From Eurosta solidaginis (lineage: Eukaryota > Arthropoda > Insecta > Diptera > Tephritidae): a DNA stretch of 64,000 nt. The stretch spans positions 300,874,998 to 300,938,997 of the forward strand of contig NC_090319.1 in assembly GCF_040869045.1 (NCBI RefSeq), written 5' to 3'. Below the pieces are notes generated by a model, which saw only the letters and a program-made list of their open reading frames with translations, had not been told where the DNA came from and ran no database searches. Positions 33,731-45,661 of this stretch are shown here, in pieces. Positions within the stretch are counted from its first letter, which is position 1; each line of letters opens with the position of its first letter. The position numbers and the translations under genes were made by a program.

Positions 33731-34239
33731 TTACGATTATTAGCAATTTCGATACATCACTATGCCGGTATTAAATAAATGCTGCACCACCACAACGGCA
33801 ATGTAAGCTGATGAGACAACAAATAATTAAGAGCACATGTGAACAGCAACAAAGAATGCACATAACAATACTAACACACATACACAACAATAAAAAGCAT
33901 ATTCAAAAATTAAATCCAATATGCGATAGAGAAACGGGAAACAAATAAGCAACTTCGCGATTAGTTCGTGAAAAGTCTAGACCCTGTAAGAAATAGTATA
34001 ACGGTGCAAATGAGAGTATGAAAGTAGCGAAAGCTAAGGAATAGTCAATCAGTTCGTTTTTAAAAGATTGTAAATGAAGTACGCGAACAATTTCAATTGT
34101 GAAGTTTTACTATCATGGAAGTGCTGTAAATAAAAGGCATTTCTATAAACTGAACATTTGAGTTTATGTATTCAATGGTTCAGTGATTCAAACGATAAAA
34201 GAAGGAAAGATTTATTGAGAATTTCTAAAATTCGCAACA
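33731..34239 (+). mobile_element. solo LTR (gypsy type), decayed
   Basis: Begins near GTTACGATTATTAGC (compare TGTAACGAATATTAGC of the 15203 LTR) and ends AAAATTCGCAACA at 34239. It shares GTTCGTGAAAAGTCTAGACC with the 48240 LTR. AATAAAAGGC near 34131 may be a polyadenylation signal. Coordinates of the 5' end are approximate. Confidence 0.6.
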
Positions 34240-34243
34240 ATAA

Positions 34244-34602
34244 CAACCACCGTGGTGTGATGGTAGCGTGCTCCGCCTATCACACCGTATGCCCTGGGTT
34301 CAACTCCCGGGCAAAGCAACATCAAAATTTTAGAAATAAGATTTTTCAATTAGAAGAAATTTTTCTAAGCGGGGTCGCCCCTCGGCAGTGTCTGGCAAGC
34401 GCTCCGATTGTATTTCTGCCATGAAAAGCTCTCAGTGAAAACTCATCTGCCTTGCAGATGCCGTTCGGAGTCGGCATAAAATATGTAGGTCCCGTCCGGC
34501 CAATTTGTAGGGAAAAATCAAGAGGAGCACGACGCAAATTGGAAGAGAAGCTCGGCCTTAGATCTCTTCGGAGGTTATCGCGCCTTACATTTATTTTTAT
34601 TT
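34244..34602 (+). mobile_element. tRNA-derived SINE, full-length copy
   Basis: The head carries pol III promoter-like boxes: TGGTGTGATGGTAGCGTG (A box) and GGGTTCAACTCCC (B box), ~47 nt apart. The body runs through TTTTCAATTAGAAGAAATTT, GCGGGGTCGCCCCTCGG, GATGCCGTTCGGAGTCGGCA and CCCGTCCGGCCAATTTG to a T/A-rich 3' end. AACAATAA lies on both sides (34236-34243 and 34603-34610), an 8-bp TSD. 359 bp. It inserted at the end of the 33731 LTR. The short frames across it are not genes. Confidence 0.85.
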
Positions 34603-34610
34603 AACAATAA

Positions 34611-35879
34611 AATCACAGAAATTATTAATAAATTCTATCATCTTCATTTCTATAGCTAAGTCTTAAAACAATTTGTTTATCAATAAAGACGACAGAATGC
34701 CACAATTTGGAAGTTAAAACGTAAAGGAAACTATTCTCTGCTACACAAAACTAAATTTTGTTATGTGCCTTTATTGACTACAACAGTGGTGGCTAAAAAT
34801 GGGCTCCGTTAAAATTAAGCTCCTTGTTCATTCCTGACCCGTAAGAAACTAAGAATATTCATATTTATTTTTAAAAGTTTTGGCTTAAATTAAGGTTGAA
34901 ACCGCAATTACGTCTGTGTGAACTTGGTCTTACATGAACTTCAAATAGTTAAGAGATAGTTAAGAAATATTTAAGCGGTAATTCGTATACAAATTTTATT
35001 TATCTATTGCATTAAAATAAATTTCATGAATATATTTTGAGACAGTCTAATGAATGAATGTCGTTTGAAATTTTTTTATATTTTAAGTTTTTTCTTTAAT
35101 CTCGCCTAAATATTATTTTTTCGTTTTTGTTTTAATTATTTTTGCCGGTATAGATGCCGGTGATTGAAATGCAAAAAAAAAAACATTTTTTTTTTAAATA
35201 CAAATGTGTACGCTCTCTTGTTCGCCATGCAATCAAACCAGCTAACAGCCACTCACGATCGCATACGAGAGATCGTTAAACCAAAATTTTCAAAACAACA
35301 TGGCTACGTGCCGGCCAAGCACTGGCACATACATACATACATTCATACATGCATATGGCGAGCAAAAGTTAACTTAGAAAATTTCTTAAAAATTTTCATT
35401 TTCACCTAAAAATTTGTTTATGTATGTTTAATTTTAGAAATTTTGTTGTCTTTACGTAGTCGACTGTGTGACCAGCTGTGGGGGTGTGTGCGATCTTAGT
35501 CGCTAACAAATGTGTTTTGAACTGGATTAAGGCACTTTTATTTATTTTATTGTGTGCATAGCAGGAGGGCTCGCTCGAACTTTAATAAATGCAAATCAAA
35601 TCAGTTTTTCCCTTCATTTCAATATATTGACTGATTTGTTGGTTGCCGATTTCGTATTTCTTATTGACTTGGGGTTACAATTTTGGGTCAGCGCTGAACA
35701 CGAAGGCGGCACTCACATACAATGTACCCAATGTAAAAATGAAAATAAATCCACAGCAAAAATAAGAAAACTTTATGATTTTGTACGAAGCCACACTATG
35801 GGATATTTTGGAGTAATTTGTCGCAAATTTATTTTTATTATGAATGAAATGTGAAAATTTCAGGCAACCGCGTTTATGA
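34611..35879. other. unassigned intron stretch
   Basis: Short (CATA)n at ~35328-35352. A 100-codon + frame at 35552-35854 has no recognisable motif, and I see nothing to support it as a gene. Confidence 0.4.
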
Positions 35880-37797
35880 TGGTTATTTCATTTCTACAAA
35901 AATTTAAAAAAAATTAACAAAAGAGTTAATAAATTACAAAAGAAAATAATACATTATAAAAAATAGGAAAGTTTCAAAAAAAGAAAAGAAATAATAATAA
36001 TAAAAATGAACCAAAAAGAAAGTAAAGATAAAAAAATAAAATAAAAAAAATAAAATCTAAAAAATTTATGAAACTAAAAATTAGCAAAACATATAAAAAC
36101 CAAAAAATTACAAAATAATAAAATACATCATCGAAAGAATTAAATAAAACTACAATTAACATAAACGCATAAAACTATCAAAGAAGTAAAAGTTCCACAA
36201 AAAAAAATTTTAAAATAAAAAAATGGGAATTAAAAAATTCGTATAAAAAAAAGGCAAACCTAGCAAACAATTATAAAAAAAACAAAAAAAGAAATTCGCC
36301 AAAAACAAAATTAACAAAAAACAAGTAAGGACGGGACTGTCTTCGGCTGTGCCGAAGACTTCATAACTTTCATGAATGGGGCTGAACAATAATCTTATCC
36401 CGTTCGTAATCTCCAAATAATCGGATGTATAGGATAAGAAATATATAGTGAACAGATGTACATACCTAAACGATTTTCAAGATAAATATAAAATAAAAAT
36501 AGCAAAAAACCCCTTATCTGAACGATCGGTTGTATGGGTATATATTATATATAGCTCCGATCGAAATGGTTTTTTCATGAAATCTTCTATGATATATTAG
36601 AATAAATAGCACCAAGTTTCACGTTTTTATATTGGAAACTAAGGGAGAAATGGCCAAAAATCTTTCTATCTGAACGATTGGTTGTATGGGATAGGTATAT
36701 ACTATATACATATAGCTCCGATAAAGTGATTTTTTCAGGAAATCTTCTATGATATATTAAAATATATATCACTAAGTTTCAGGTTTATACTTTCTAAATT
36801 GCGGCAGGAATGACCAAAATCGTCTTATCTGAACGATCGGTTGAATGGGAGATATATATTATAGTGGTCCGATCCTACCGGATCCGACAAATGTCTAATA
36901 TAATACAAAAATACATCCTTGTGCCAAATTTCATTGAGATATCTCAAACTTTGAGGGACTAGTTTGCTTCAAACAGACAGAAGGACGGACAGACGGACAT
37001 GGCTATATCAGCTCAGTTCGTCGCCCTGATCAATTCGGTATACTTAATGGTGAGTCTATCTTCTATATTTCTCAACGTTACAAACATCGGACCAAAGTTA
37101 ATATACCATTTCATGTTCATGAAAGGTATAAAAAAGGAGAAATCAAAACAAAAAAATGTTAAATTATTAAAATAAAAAGATTAAAAAATTATCAGTAAAT
37201 AGTTCCACAATAAAAATAAAACTTAATGTAACGATGGTATGAATCTATAAATCTAAGAATTTATTAAAAAGTAATAAAAATCAAAAACAAATTACAAAAA
37301 TAAAAATAAAAAGTGACAAAAACCAAAAAAAAATTAAAAAAAAAACGAGAGATTAAAAGAAAAGCAATAAAAATATAAAACAACTTGAAAGAAATCAAAG
37401 AAAATAATAAAAGAAAGCAAAGAAATCAAAGAAAAAAAATAAAATATAAAATAAAATATAAAATAAAAAAATACAAAAAAAAAAAAAAAATAAAAAAAAA
37501 TAAAAGAAACAAAAAATTAAGAGAAAAAACAACAATAAAAAATATTAGAATAAAAATAAAAAATTCAGCAAAAATTTAAAAATAAAGCGAAGAACTAAAA
37601 AGGGGAAAACAGTAAAGAAAAAAATTTAACAGATAATAAATGCAGAAAAAACAGAAAATAAGAGAAAAAAGAATGAAAAACAAAAGAATAAAATAAAAAT
37701 ATAAAAGAAAGAAAAAAAGTTAATAAGAGAAAAAAATAGATAAAAGAAAAAAAACTAAAAAAAAAAATAAAAGTAAATAAAAGAAAAAAATACCCCA
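35880..37797 (+). repeat. A-rich low-complexity tract, split by a DINE-like element
   Basis: 35880-36320 and 37138-37797 are almost wholly A with scattered T and G and few C on the + strand (AAAATAAAA, AAAGAAAAA words). The insertion at 36321-37137 is ordinary in composition, so the tract was one ~1.1-kb block before it. Confidence 0.75.
36321..37137 (-). mobile_element. second DINE-1/mini-me (helentron-like) family
   Basis: Starts ACAAGTAAGG like the 5391 family, then a strong hairpin (9-bp stem GTCTTCGGC/GCCGAAGAC, 3-base loop). It ends CATTTCATGTTCATGAAAGG then TATAAAAA; TTTCATGAA occurs near the left end too, giving subterminal inverted repeats. The GGACGGACAGACGG tract followed by ACATGGCTATATCAGCTC and GCCCTGATCAA closely resembles the DINE-1/mini-me core. 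The body has diverged ~170-bp repeats opening TATCTGAACGATCGGTTG. About 0.8 kb. Confidence 0.7.
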
Positions 37798-38789
37798 TAG
37801 TGCAACGGGCCCATCCCTACAACGTTCAATCAATTTAGCTCACATGCAGTTGATGCCCACCCGCCTTTTTTTACTCCCTCTACCCCTATCTATTACAAAC
37901 ATACATATGTCTGTACATATGAGTGTCACACTTCATTGGCAATCGCTTTAGAATTTAGTACTCAAAAAGCAATTGAATCTTATAAAAGAGCTGGTATAAA
38001 AATAAAGCAAAAATATAATATGAAATAAGTCGAAAGTAAACGACTGGCCATTTGTTGTTCGACTCGCGTCAGACATGACTAATTCCCTTTGTGGCTGCAC
38101 CGAAATATAAACGTAAAACGTAAGCGAAAAAAAAAACTAGCTAAAAAGAGCCAAACTTAACTTAATATTCAATAGGCCACAACTGCTAAACAGAAGCTGA
38201 AAAGAACAGATGTTCTGGTGATAATGATATTGCTGCGTAGACGCGTACAACGCTTAACGAAGCGTCAAACAACAATAATATACGCATAGCAAGGTCATCA
38301 TTAGGGTTTGTTGTTTCAAAGTCATACATCAAACAGTTCAGCAGTTGTGCGTTCAATGGGCCAAACAACAAAACCAATCGATTGCATGCTAGTTTCAAAT
38401 TAAATACACACTTTGACTTTTGTTTGTTGAAAGCTTGTGGCCAAAACCACACCTTCTACATTATTTGTATTTTCATTAGCTTATTTGAGTATGAATGGGT
38501 ATGACGATCGTACACAGTGATGGCGCTTCATTGAATGTTTTGTTGTTACACTTTATAATTTTTTCTATTTCAAAACTCAACCCGTTTAATAGGGGCTCTA
38601 TCATAAATTTGAGTTTTTTCAGCTTAGGATGCCCACGTAATGAATTTGTGTGGGTGCCGCAACAACATATTTTGGCACAAATCGAATTCGCTAGTCAAGC
38701 ACGAAAAATTACACAGCGTTCTTTGAAATGCATTGGTTTCGTTATAGCGCACTCTTAAGATAAACGGTACAACAATCGGCGGACATTTA
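37798..38789. other. unassigned intron stretch
   Basis: Mixed-composition sequence, no repeat family recognised. Short frames on both strands lack motifs. Confidence 0.4.
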
Positions 38790-39086
38790 CTACTGCTTGG
38801 CTTTCAGTCTGGCAAGGTGTAGTTCAAAATCGGCCAAGCGATTGACTTCTATGTCGTTTAGATCCGTAAGGGTCCTCATACGATCATATGCCTCACATTC
38901 GCTTGTGTCAAAATATATTATGCTAACGTAGTTTTTATTTGGCAGAAACTGTCTATCATCAGCAGCTAATTCTAATTCAACAAGTTTGACATGTTGTAAT
39001 TTTTTTATTGTCAACACATCTACTCCAAACGTTGAGTTGTTGTCAATATTCGTATGTGTCCAAAATTTTTCATTCTTTCCTTCTCC
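38790..39086 (-). CDS. unidentified coding-like segment (possible exon of a nested gene)
   Basis: Open for 98 codons to a TAG at 38790-38792. The composition is strikingly protein-like for AT-rich intron DNA: amphipathic, charge-balanced stretches such as LVELELAADDRQFLPNKNYV, SIIYFDTSECEAYDRM and RLADFELHLARLKAKQ, with no repeats. There is no ATG upstream in the frame. It opens just after TAG at 39087-39089 (ATAAAATAG), which could be a weak splice acceptor, so it may be a last exon or the end of a retrocopy. The family is not recognised. The same frame is also open further upstream (39140-39247) but separated by stops. Confidence 0.35.
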   Translation of the reverse strand, partial: GEGKNEKFWTHTNIDNNSTFGVDVLTIKKLQHVKLVELELAADDRQFLPNKNYVSIIYFDTSECEAYDRMRTLTDLNDIEVNRLADFELHLARLKAKQ

Positions 39087-42000
39087 CTATTTTATGTGGT
39101 TTGTCAATGCTGTCGTTTTGATTATGACATTGATGGCTAATACTTAGCCAATATTCAAATTGCTACTCAATAGTGGAACAAACAGGATGACAGCTATTGG
39201 TAGCTTGAAGTTAGCTTTAGAGGGAGCCAGCACTGCGGTCAGTTGTATGAAAAAGAATAAAAGGATCACATGGACAATCTAAGTGGGTGTATGTGTGTAA
39301 CTCCACGCTTGACCGACAAATTGATGGGTGGTGGCATTGCTGTGACTCACTGTTGCTCACAGTTGAATTGAATACCTAAAACAAAAAAAAAAAAAAAAAC
39401 ATACCGAAAACCAGAAGGAGGCGCTGTTTTATGGGAAAAGGTTTTAAGTGAACAAAAAAGAAAATTCCGTATATACAAAATAAAAATCACTTTTCAACGA
39501 GACATAAGTATACATGTAGGATTTTATTTAAATAGAGAGTGAAGTACATATATATTTTAGGTAATATATGGCAAGTAATTAAATGTACAAGTATATGAAA
39601 AGCGAATATATGTTATGAAAGCACGTATCAACAGCGTCCACGGTTAGCGTATTAACAGTGTCCACGGTTGACGTTCAATCTCCACGGCGGTCAAGCAACG
39701 ACTGCTTCTTTCGTTGACCACTCCACATACATACCTTAATATCTGGAAAATCACCTTTCAATAAACACTTCATTGAGTGCTTCTGCTTTCGAGTTATGCT
39801 ACGTCATAGATAGGAACTTAATTTTGGTTTCAGATGTCTAAAAGTATACATTTTTAGTCAAATTTGGTCATCTTCAGTGCAATTTTCTCAAAAGCCAACA
39901 TGAAAATGATGATGAAACTGATAACTGAGTAGTTGTAGACCACAGCAACATTTTTTACGTGTCATCTTCTTCCACAGTTTTCAAACACCTCTTATTTCAA
40001 TCATATCTTCTCAAACAAAAACCGCAAAAAATGGAACAATAGAAACACTCTTGGGCAACTTTGGGCGGCTGCGAGAAGCAAAAAGCAAGCACTGAATAAG
40101 AAATTAATATCTTTCGTAAAACTTTTGTTCGAAGCGAAAACTGAACAGACCTCTGGGAGCTGAAATTGTTTAAAGTGTAACATTACATAAGAGCACATGA
40201 ATTTAAAAAAGTTACAACAAGTAGTTTTTAAAATCATATGATGTCACATTACATCAAGTTCTGTAAAGTTGATTCGTTTTGTTTTGTTGATTTTGCAACA
40301 GTGTGGTCAATTGATGTACACTGGAACGATTTTCCGTTCCACCTTGTCAAATTTGATCTGAAGGCAAGCCGGTTTCAGCCTTTTGTCGTTGTCAGTATCA
40401 TTGAGCTATTGCGTTTTAAGTAATTTATTTCGATAACGGTTCGAATGACACGTTACGGGCCCAGTACAAATGTTTCAGATTTTTGTTTTGCTTTTTTATT
40501 TATTTTTTGTTTGTTTCCGTTTTCCAAATTTTACTTAATTTCGGACCTTGAAAAAAAAATACGGAGAGTACCTCATCAGTTTGGTGCTTTGAATGATATC
40601 AAAGTCAAATCTGGTTTACATCGTAACAGGTGTTGTATCACCATTTCAAAGCAATGAATGACCCTATACAATATTTCACATGACACAAAATCACTTCAGT
40701 ACACGCAAATGTACTCAAAATAGTTATGTAATTCCCTCTTGTCCCATTGGATATACCAAATTTATACGCATGATATCACATCGCATGGATCTACTTATTA
40801 TGTTGTCTTGCATAAATACAAGTATTTGCATCGTGTGTTCAATTTTTGTATATTAGTACTAAAATATAAATTACATACTACAGCTGGTGTACTCCATTGT
40901 AATTTTTTTTGTGAATAAGTTGTGGAGTACTCGTGTACTCTTTAAATAAGATTTCTTTCATGATAGAACTGAGTGCCAAAATCGGGGAAGTCAAAGAGCA
41001 CAGTGTACATTGATAAGAAGAGAAATATTCAGTAAGTGCACATAAAACAATTCAGGACAAAATAATTTCTATGCCTTACGTATTAAACTAATAAGGAAAA
41101 AGGAAGGTGGAAAATGAAATGAAAAGGAAATTTAACAAATAAAAATGAATAGACAATAGAAATTGGACGGAAGCAGAAAATTAAAGGGTGGTGATAATGA
41201 AGAGTAGTCCATTATGAGAGGGAAGGTGGATTCGAAAATGTAATTATGAGTCCAACAAATAAGAAGACGAGTTTTTGTAGAAAATTGCAGGGAAAATTAT
41301 TTGGTGAATGCAGAATTGCTGTAGGTGAAGGGTACTTGGTGGATTTCGCTAGAAAGAAATGAAAGACCAGACAATTTTTAACATCTTTCTCAGTTGATAC
41401 TTAAATATTGCACAAATTAAGGAAAAAAAAATCTTAAAGAAAACTGCTAATCTAAAGTGATAATGAGTCCCTATATTTAATTTGAGAATGAAGCATTTCT
41501 CGAACTTTGGAATATATACTTCGCTGTGCTTACTGGGTAATATCACTACTTATTTGTTCAAGTATCTAGTTGAACAAATTTGTTTACAAATTGGTGCATT
41601 AATTTCCCTAGCCCGCATCAATAATAACAATTGCATTACAATGATAGTGAAATTAAATATCAACCATTACTTTCTGCGAAAATTGCTGTCAACGTTGCTG
41701 ATCTATACGAAGTTGAATTTTTGTTGGCAATGAAGACATGACTTTTCCAATTGACAATGACAGCGACTGTACATGACGTTGACATTATCCATGCATACAA
41801 TGCAATCATACACTAGACTCAATAGACTTATTTATGCGTTTGCTTATTATTTTAATTTTAAATTTTAAGTCATTTGTTAAAAGCATTTACTTCTTTATTT
41901 ATTTATAAATATTCGATCAAGCGTAGGTATTGATAATTTAAGCTTTTCATTGCATCAACGCTTCATTTACGAGAGTTTTAATTAAATTTTCCCTCGTTTT

Positions 42001-43317
42001 TGCCGCAAATAAAATAATTATATATCGATTGATCGATCGTTGAACAATTGCTACGTTTGTTGCCAATTAAAAACCATACATTTTCCCTGATCATTTCAAT
42101 GTGTGTGCCATATATGTATATGAGTTGCTATTATTTCTAGAGATTCATATGGAGCGCATATAATCGCAAAGGCAAAATAGATGAATAAGTATGTTCGTTG
42201 TATGATCAGCGTTGCGGTTCATTGCACATGCGCCATTTATCGTTTAGGGAGGGCTGCTGTTGCTATGCTGTTTATATTCGGTTTAGCCACTGTTGTGTGC
42301 CGTTGATACTCTGATACAAATAAATAAATGACAAAGTTGTATGCAATCTGGAGGCCAAACAATGCGTGAACGACTTGCTTTTTTTTAGTTGAAGATCACT
42401 TTGTAGGATAGTTTTTTTTACATTTAATTTTTCAAGTCTCCGGCACATCTGTTTATGCTCTAGCAACTTTGTTGCATCACTTATACTCTATTCTAAATTC
42501 TTTGTTGCTTTTTTTGCTTCATCATAACTTAGGTGTTTATTTCGTTTTTTGTTTATTTGTTTGTACTCTTTAATATTCTTACATCATAACGTTGATCTAA
42601 GCTAAATAATTTGATACGTTGTAGCAGCTTTAAGTGACAATTACGTTAGCGTTTGCTGTAGAGATGATGGTTGTATCTCACACACACACACACTACATGA
42701 TGGGGTTGGCGTGGGGGTTGAGCGGTATGCAAAATAAACATTCATTTGTATGTGGCGCGTGCTTTTTGTCCGAGTAATTAAAATATTTTCAACTTTTCCA
42801 TTGTTCGCCAAATATAGCTCTGTGACGATGCACGAGTTGTTTTTTGAGTATCATCATTTAGCATATAATACCTCTACACTCATATGCGATGGGTATAACA
42901 CCATACAACAAATAAAATTGCACAAGATATTTGTATGCGTTTCAAACTATAGATTTTCACGAATAAATCACGCCTGTGTGTTTCTACGCTACTTAGACGA
43001 GAAAAGGCGGGGTAGGGACTTATCTTCTGTTAAATTAATTTTAACTGAACTCCGTCGCCTATGTTTCTCAAGCTCTCTAGCGAAAACATGGTTTTTGTTA
43101 AATGCTAATGTCCCTTACGACGAGATTGAGAGTTTTCCGTCTGACTTTGCTTTTCGTCGTCACTGATGAAATCTTGGAAGAAACTCTAAATTACTGACAA
43201 GATGGGGTGGGGCTGTTGACTTGAAAATGTTGGTAACAGTATACCCTTGCAGGAATTTTAAACCGTTTTCATTGGATACCTACTGACAGGGAAATAAGAT
43301 GCGACTTGATGGGTGAA
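39087..43317. other. long intron stretch without recognisable repeats, ~4.2 kb
   Basis: The longest part of the window where I see no transposon family. Poly(A) at ~39381-39399 and (CA)n at 42679-42692. A 138-codon + frame at 42750-43166 has no motif. The lack of young repeats would fit selectively maintained intron DNA such as enhancers, but this is only suggestive. Confidence 0.4.
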
Positions 43318-43556
43318 CTAAGTAGTTGATGCTTCTCAATTACTTAATTTCACACTAGGTGACACTGTTAGCTCCAAACATGTTATAGAAACAGATATGT
43401 CAAATAAGGCGTACCGAAGGTTCGAGGGTTCAAACAAACTCTCCCGCGTGAGTTGAGGTAGTACTAGAAAGCGTCCTACCCCATCGTAGTGGATTCATAT
43501 GCAAGAAAAACTAACTCCTCGGTAACTCTCCCCTTAAAATCAACAACAACTACAAC
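43318..43556 (+). repeat. possible SINE or LINE tail with AAC-rich 3' end
   Basis: GGTTCGAGGGTTCAAAC resembles a B box and the segment ends CTCCCCTTAAAATCAACAAC then AACTACAAC, reminiscent of AAC-repeat tails of LINEs here. No second copy in the window. Confidence 0.25.
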
Positions 43557-43859
43557 CAGCTTGATTTTTTAGTATCGTATCTATGCCCTCACAGTATTGC
43601 AAGAATGTCACTCTATTTTACATGTTGGATCTTTCGATGATCTCGCGCACTAGAAAGCATCTAGCGAAGGCCCGTTTGTTGCCTGAATTAGGTTGATACC
43701 CGTTTGCTTGCTTGAATTCATATACAAAGTTTGTATAACTGCGAAGTGAAACGACACTGTGAAAGCCATTATTGAAAAATTGCTTCAAAGAACCATAATC
43801 AGTATGGGCCATAAAACTCACGAAATTACTCCAAAGCAACCAATAAATGATCTGAGACA

Positions 43860-44260
43860 GTTCCGAAAATATCAATAAAATAATTAGGCAATGAACTTCA
43901 AAACAATTCCGAAATAGTTCCTGAAATATTCCATAAAAGAAAGCCAACACGCACCCAGAAAAGCCCCGAAAACATTCGTGAAATAACCCGGAGATAATCC
44001 CAAGTGATCCATTTTATCCGATATAATTCATAAATCATGCCGAATTGCCCCAAAATAGTTTCAAAATAGTCCCGAAATTGTCGAGAGTTAGCCCCATAAT
44101 TATTCCGAAATTATCCCAAGTTATTTCCGCAATGAAAGCGGAATTATCCAAAAATGCCGAAATCAACCGAATATAGTCTCAAAAACAATCTTAAAAATGA
44201 TCCCAAATTGATACCGAAATGATATCAAAATCATCAAGGATATCCCGTTATTCTCCTGAA
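43860..44260 (+). repeat. degenerate CCGAAAT minisatellite
   Basis: Irregular repeats of ~12-25 bp built on CCGAAATAGTCC, CCGAAATTATCC and CCCAAATTGA words. A frame on the - strand reaches into it but is not a gene. Confidence 0.55.
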
Positions 44261-45651
44261 ACAGACTCCGCACGAAACTGGGCCTAAGGGCCCGAGACAG
44301 CGTGAGAGGCAGTTGGCACTGCCCAATTCTATAAAATTTCTTAGACCTCTATCCATATGACCCTTATCCGAAATATTCTTGGTCTAAATCAAATTGATTC
44401 TAGAGTTATAACGACTCATAAGACGTTTCTTGGCAAACGGGAGGAAGACTACGTAATTATTAAATTTTCCATAGTTGCTGAGACCATGATCTGTATCAGT
44501 TAGATAAGAAATATTATAAGCCTTGGGGGTAATAAAGCTTAAAAAAAATTCCCAAGGAGGGCAGGAGGCGGCGCCATCACTACTGCTGTACCATAATTGA
44601 TTAGACCTCGATCTACGTGACAGGGCGCGTGAGACCCCTCTCCCGTTATCAAAACAAACATAGCCAAAAGATAAGGGTGGTTCTAATTTTTCGACTCTTA
44701 AAAAATTAATAAGGCACCTCGTAAAATCATTATTCACTCAAAAATACTGATGGCCTATATTTTTCTTGTAAGGTTTTTAGAGGTTTACTGAAAAAGTTTC
44801 TCAGGATAGAGAAACAATTGAGATAGTGCCCTGCCAAAAAATCCCAAAAAAAAAAAAAAAAATGTGGCACTCTTATAAGGATCGCCCTACAGTAGATCCT
44901 TCCAGGCCTTCCGCGTGCGGAAATGAATCAAAATCCGTTCAGCCGTTACGGCGTCATTGAGGCACAAAACAAACGTCGGAACATCCGGGCATTAAAATTT
45001 TCATATTCAAGAGCACACTGCTTCGGAGATTCCTCCACACATGCTAGTCAGTTCTTTCTTTCTGAATTGAAACTATTGCGCCGTACATTCTGTTGCACAG
45101 TGTATATTGTTCAAAAATAAATATTTAATGTATTGTCATTTAATTTCACACTGCCTTGTCTTTGAGGTACATTTTTAATTATAGTAGCATTGTATTTCTC
45201 CATTACTGCAATGCATTTTTTGGTCTACCCGCTCTACCATATTTGTATCGTTTTGAGGTATTTATCAGCACCCTTTGTTTTCTACAATTGTGGTTGACGT
45301 ACTGAAAACCTTTGTATGTACTTTGTTGAAGGGAGTACTAATTGCAAAATGATATTTTAATTGTAAAGTGTACAAATATATTGATGACGATGCCCTCAAA
45401 TTGTATTTGGGTTGCTATTGTTGTTGTACCATCTTATTGTACAAGCATATTACCCTTATCTCCCACTCTAATAGACCCGAGCCAACTCTTTCCAATTTGC
45501 ATGCATTTTTTTATACCACGCTGTATGTGCATATTAACAAAATAAAAAAAAAATTTGTTACAAATTTACTTTCTTACATAAAAAAATTCTTTGGATAAAA
45601 AAAGCATGAAATTTGGCTTTTGGGTTTTTGGTTCCCAAATCAGACGATAGC
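44261..45651. other. unassigned intron stretch
   Basis: GC-richer patch at 44270-44660 with a 117-codon - frame (44384-44737) that I do not recognise; it may be a decayed repeat. Poly(A) at ~44847-44861. Confidence 0.35.
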
Positions 45652-45661
45652 AACGCCCAAT

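Noticed and set aside
34250..34320. Possible functional tRNA gene
   Set aside because: A and B boxes exist, but the acceptor and anticodon stems are not maintained and the sequence continues into a SINE body present in two other places.
34158..34424. 88-codon frame over the SINE (and the related - frame at 16871-17278)
   Set aside because: These read through SINE bodies. The peptide words repeated between the two come from the SINE, not from a gene family.
35974..37798. Several Phe/Leu/Ile- or Lys-rich frames
   Set aside because: Readings of the A-rich tract on one strand or the other; low complexity only.
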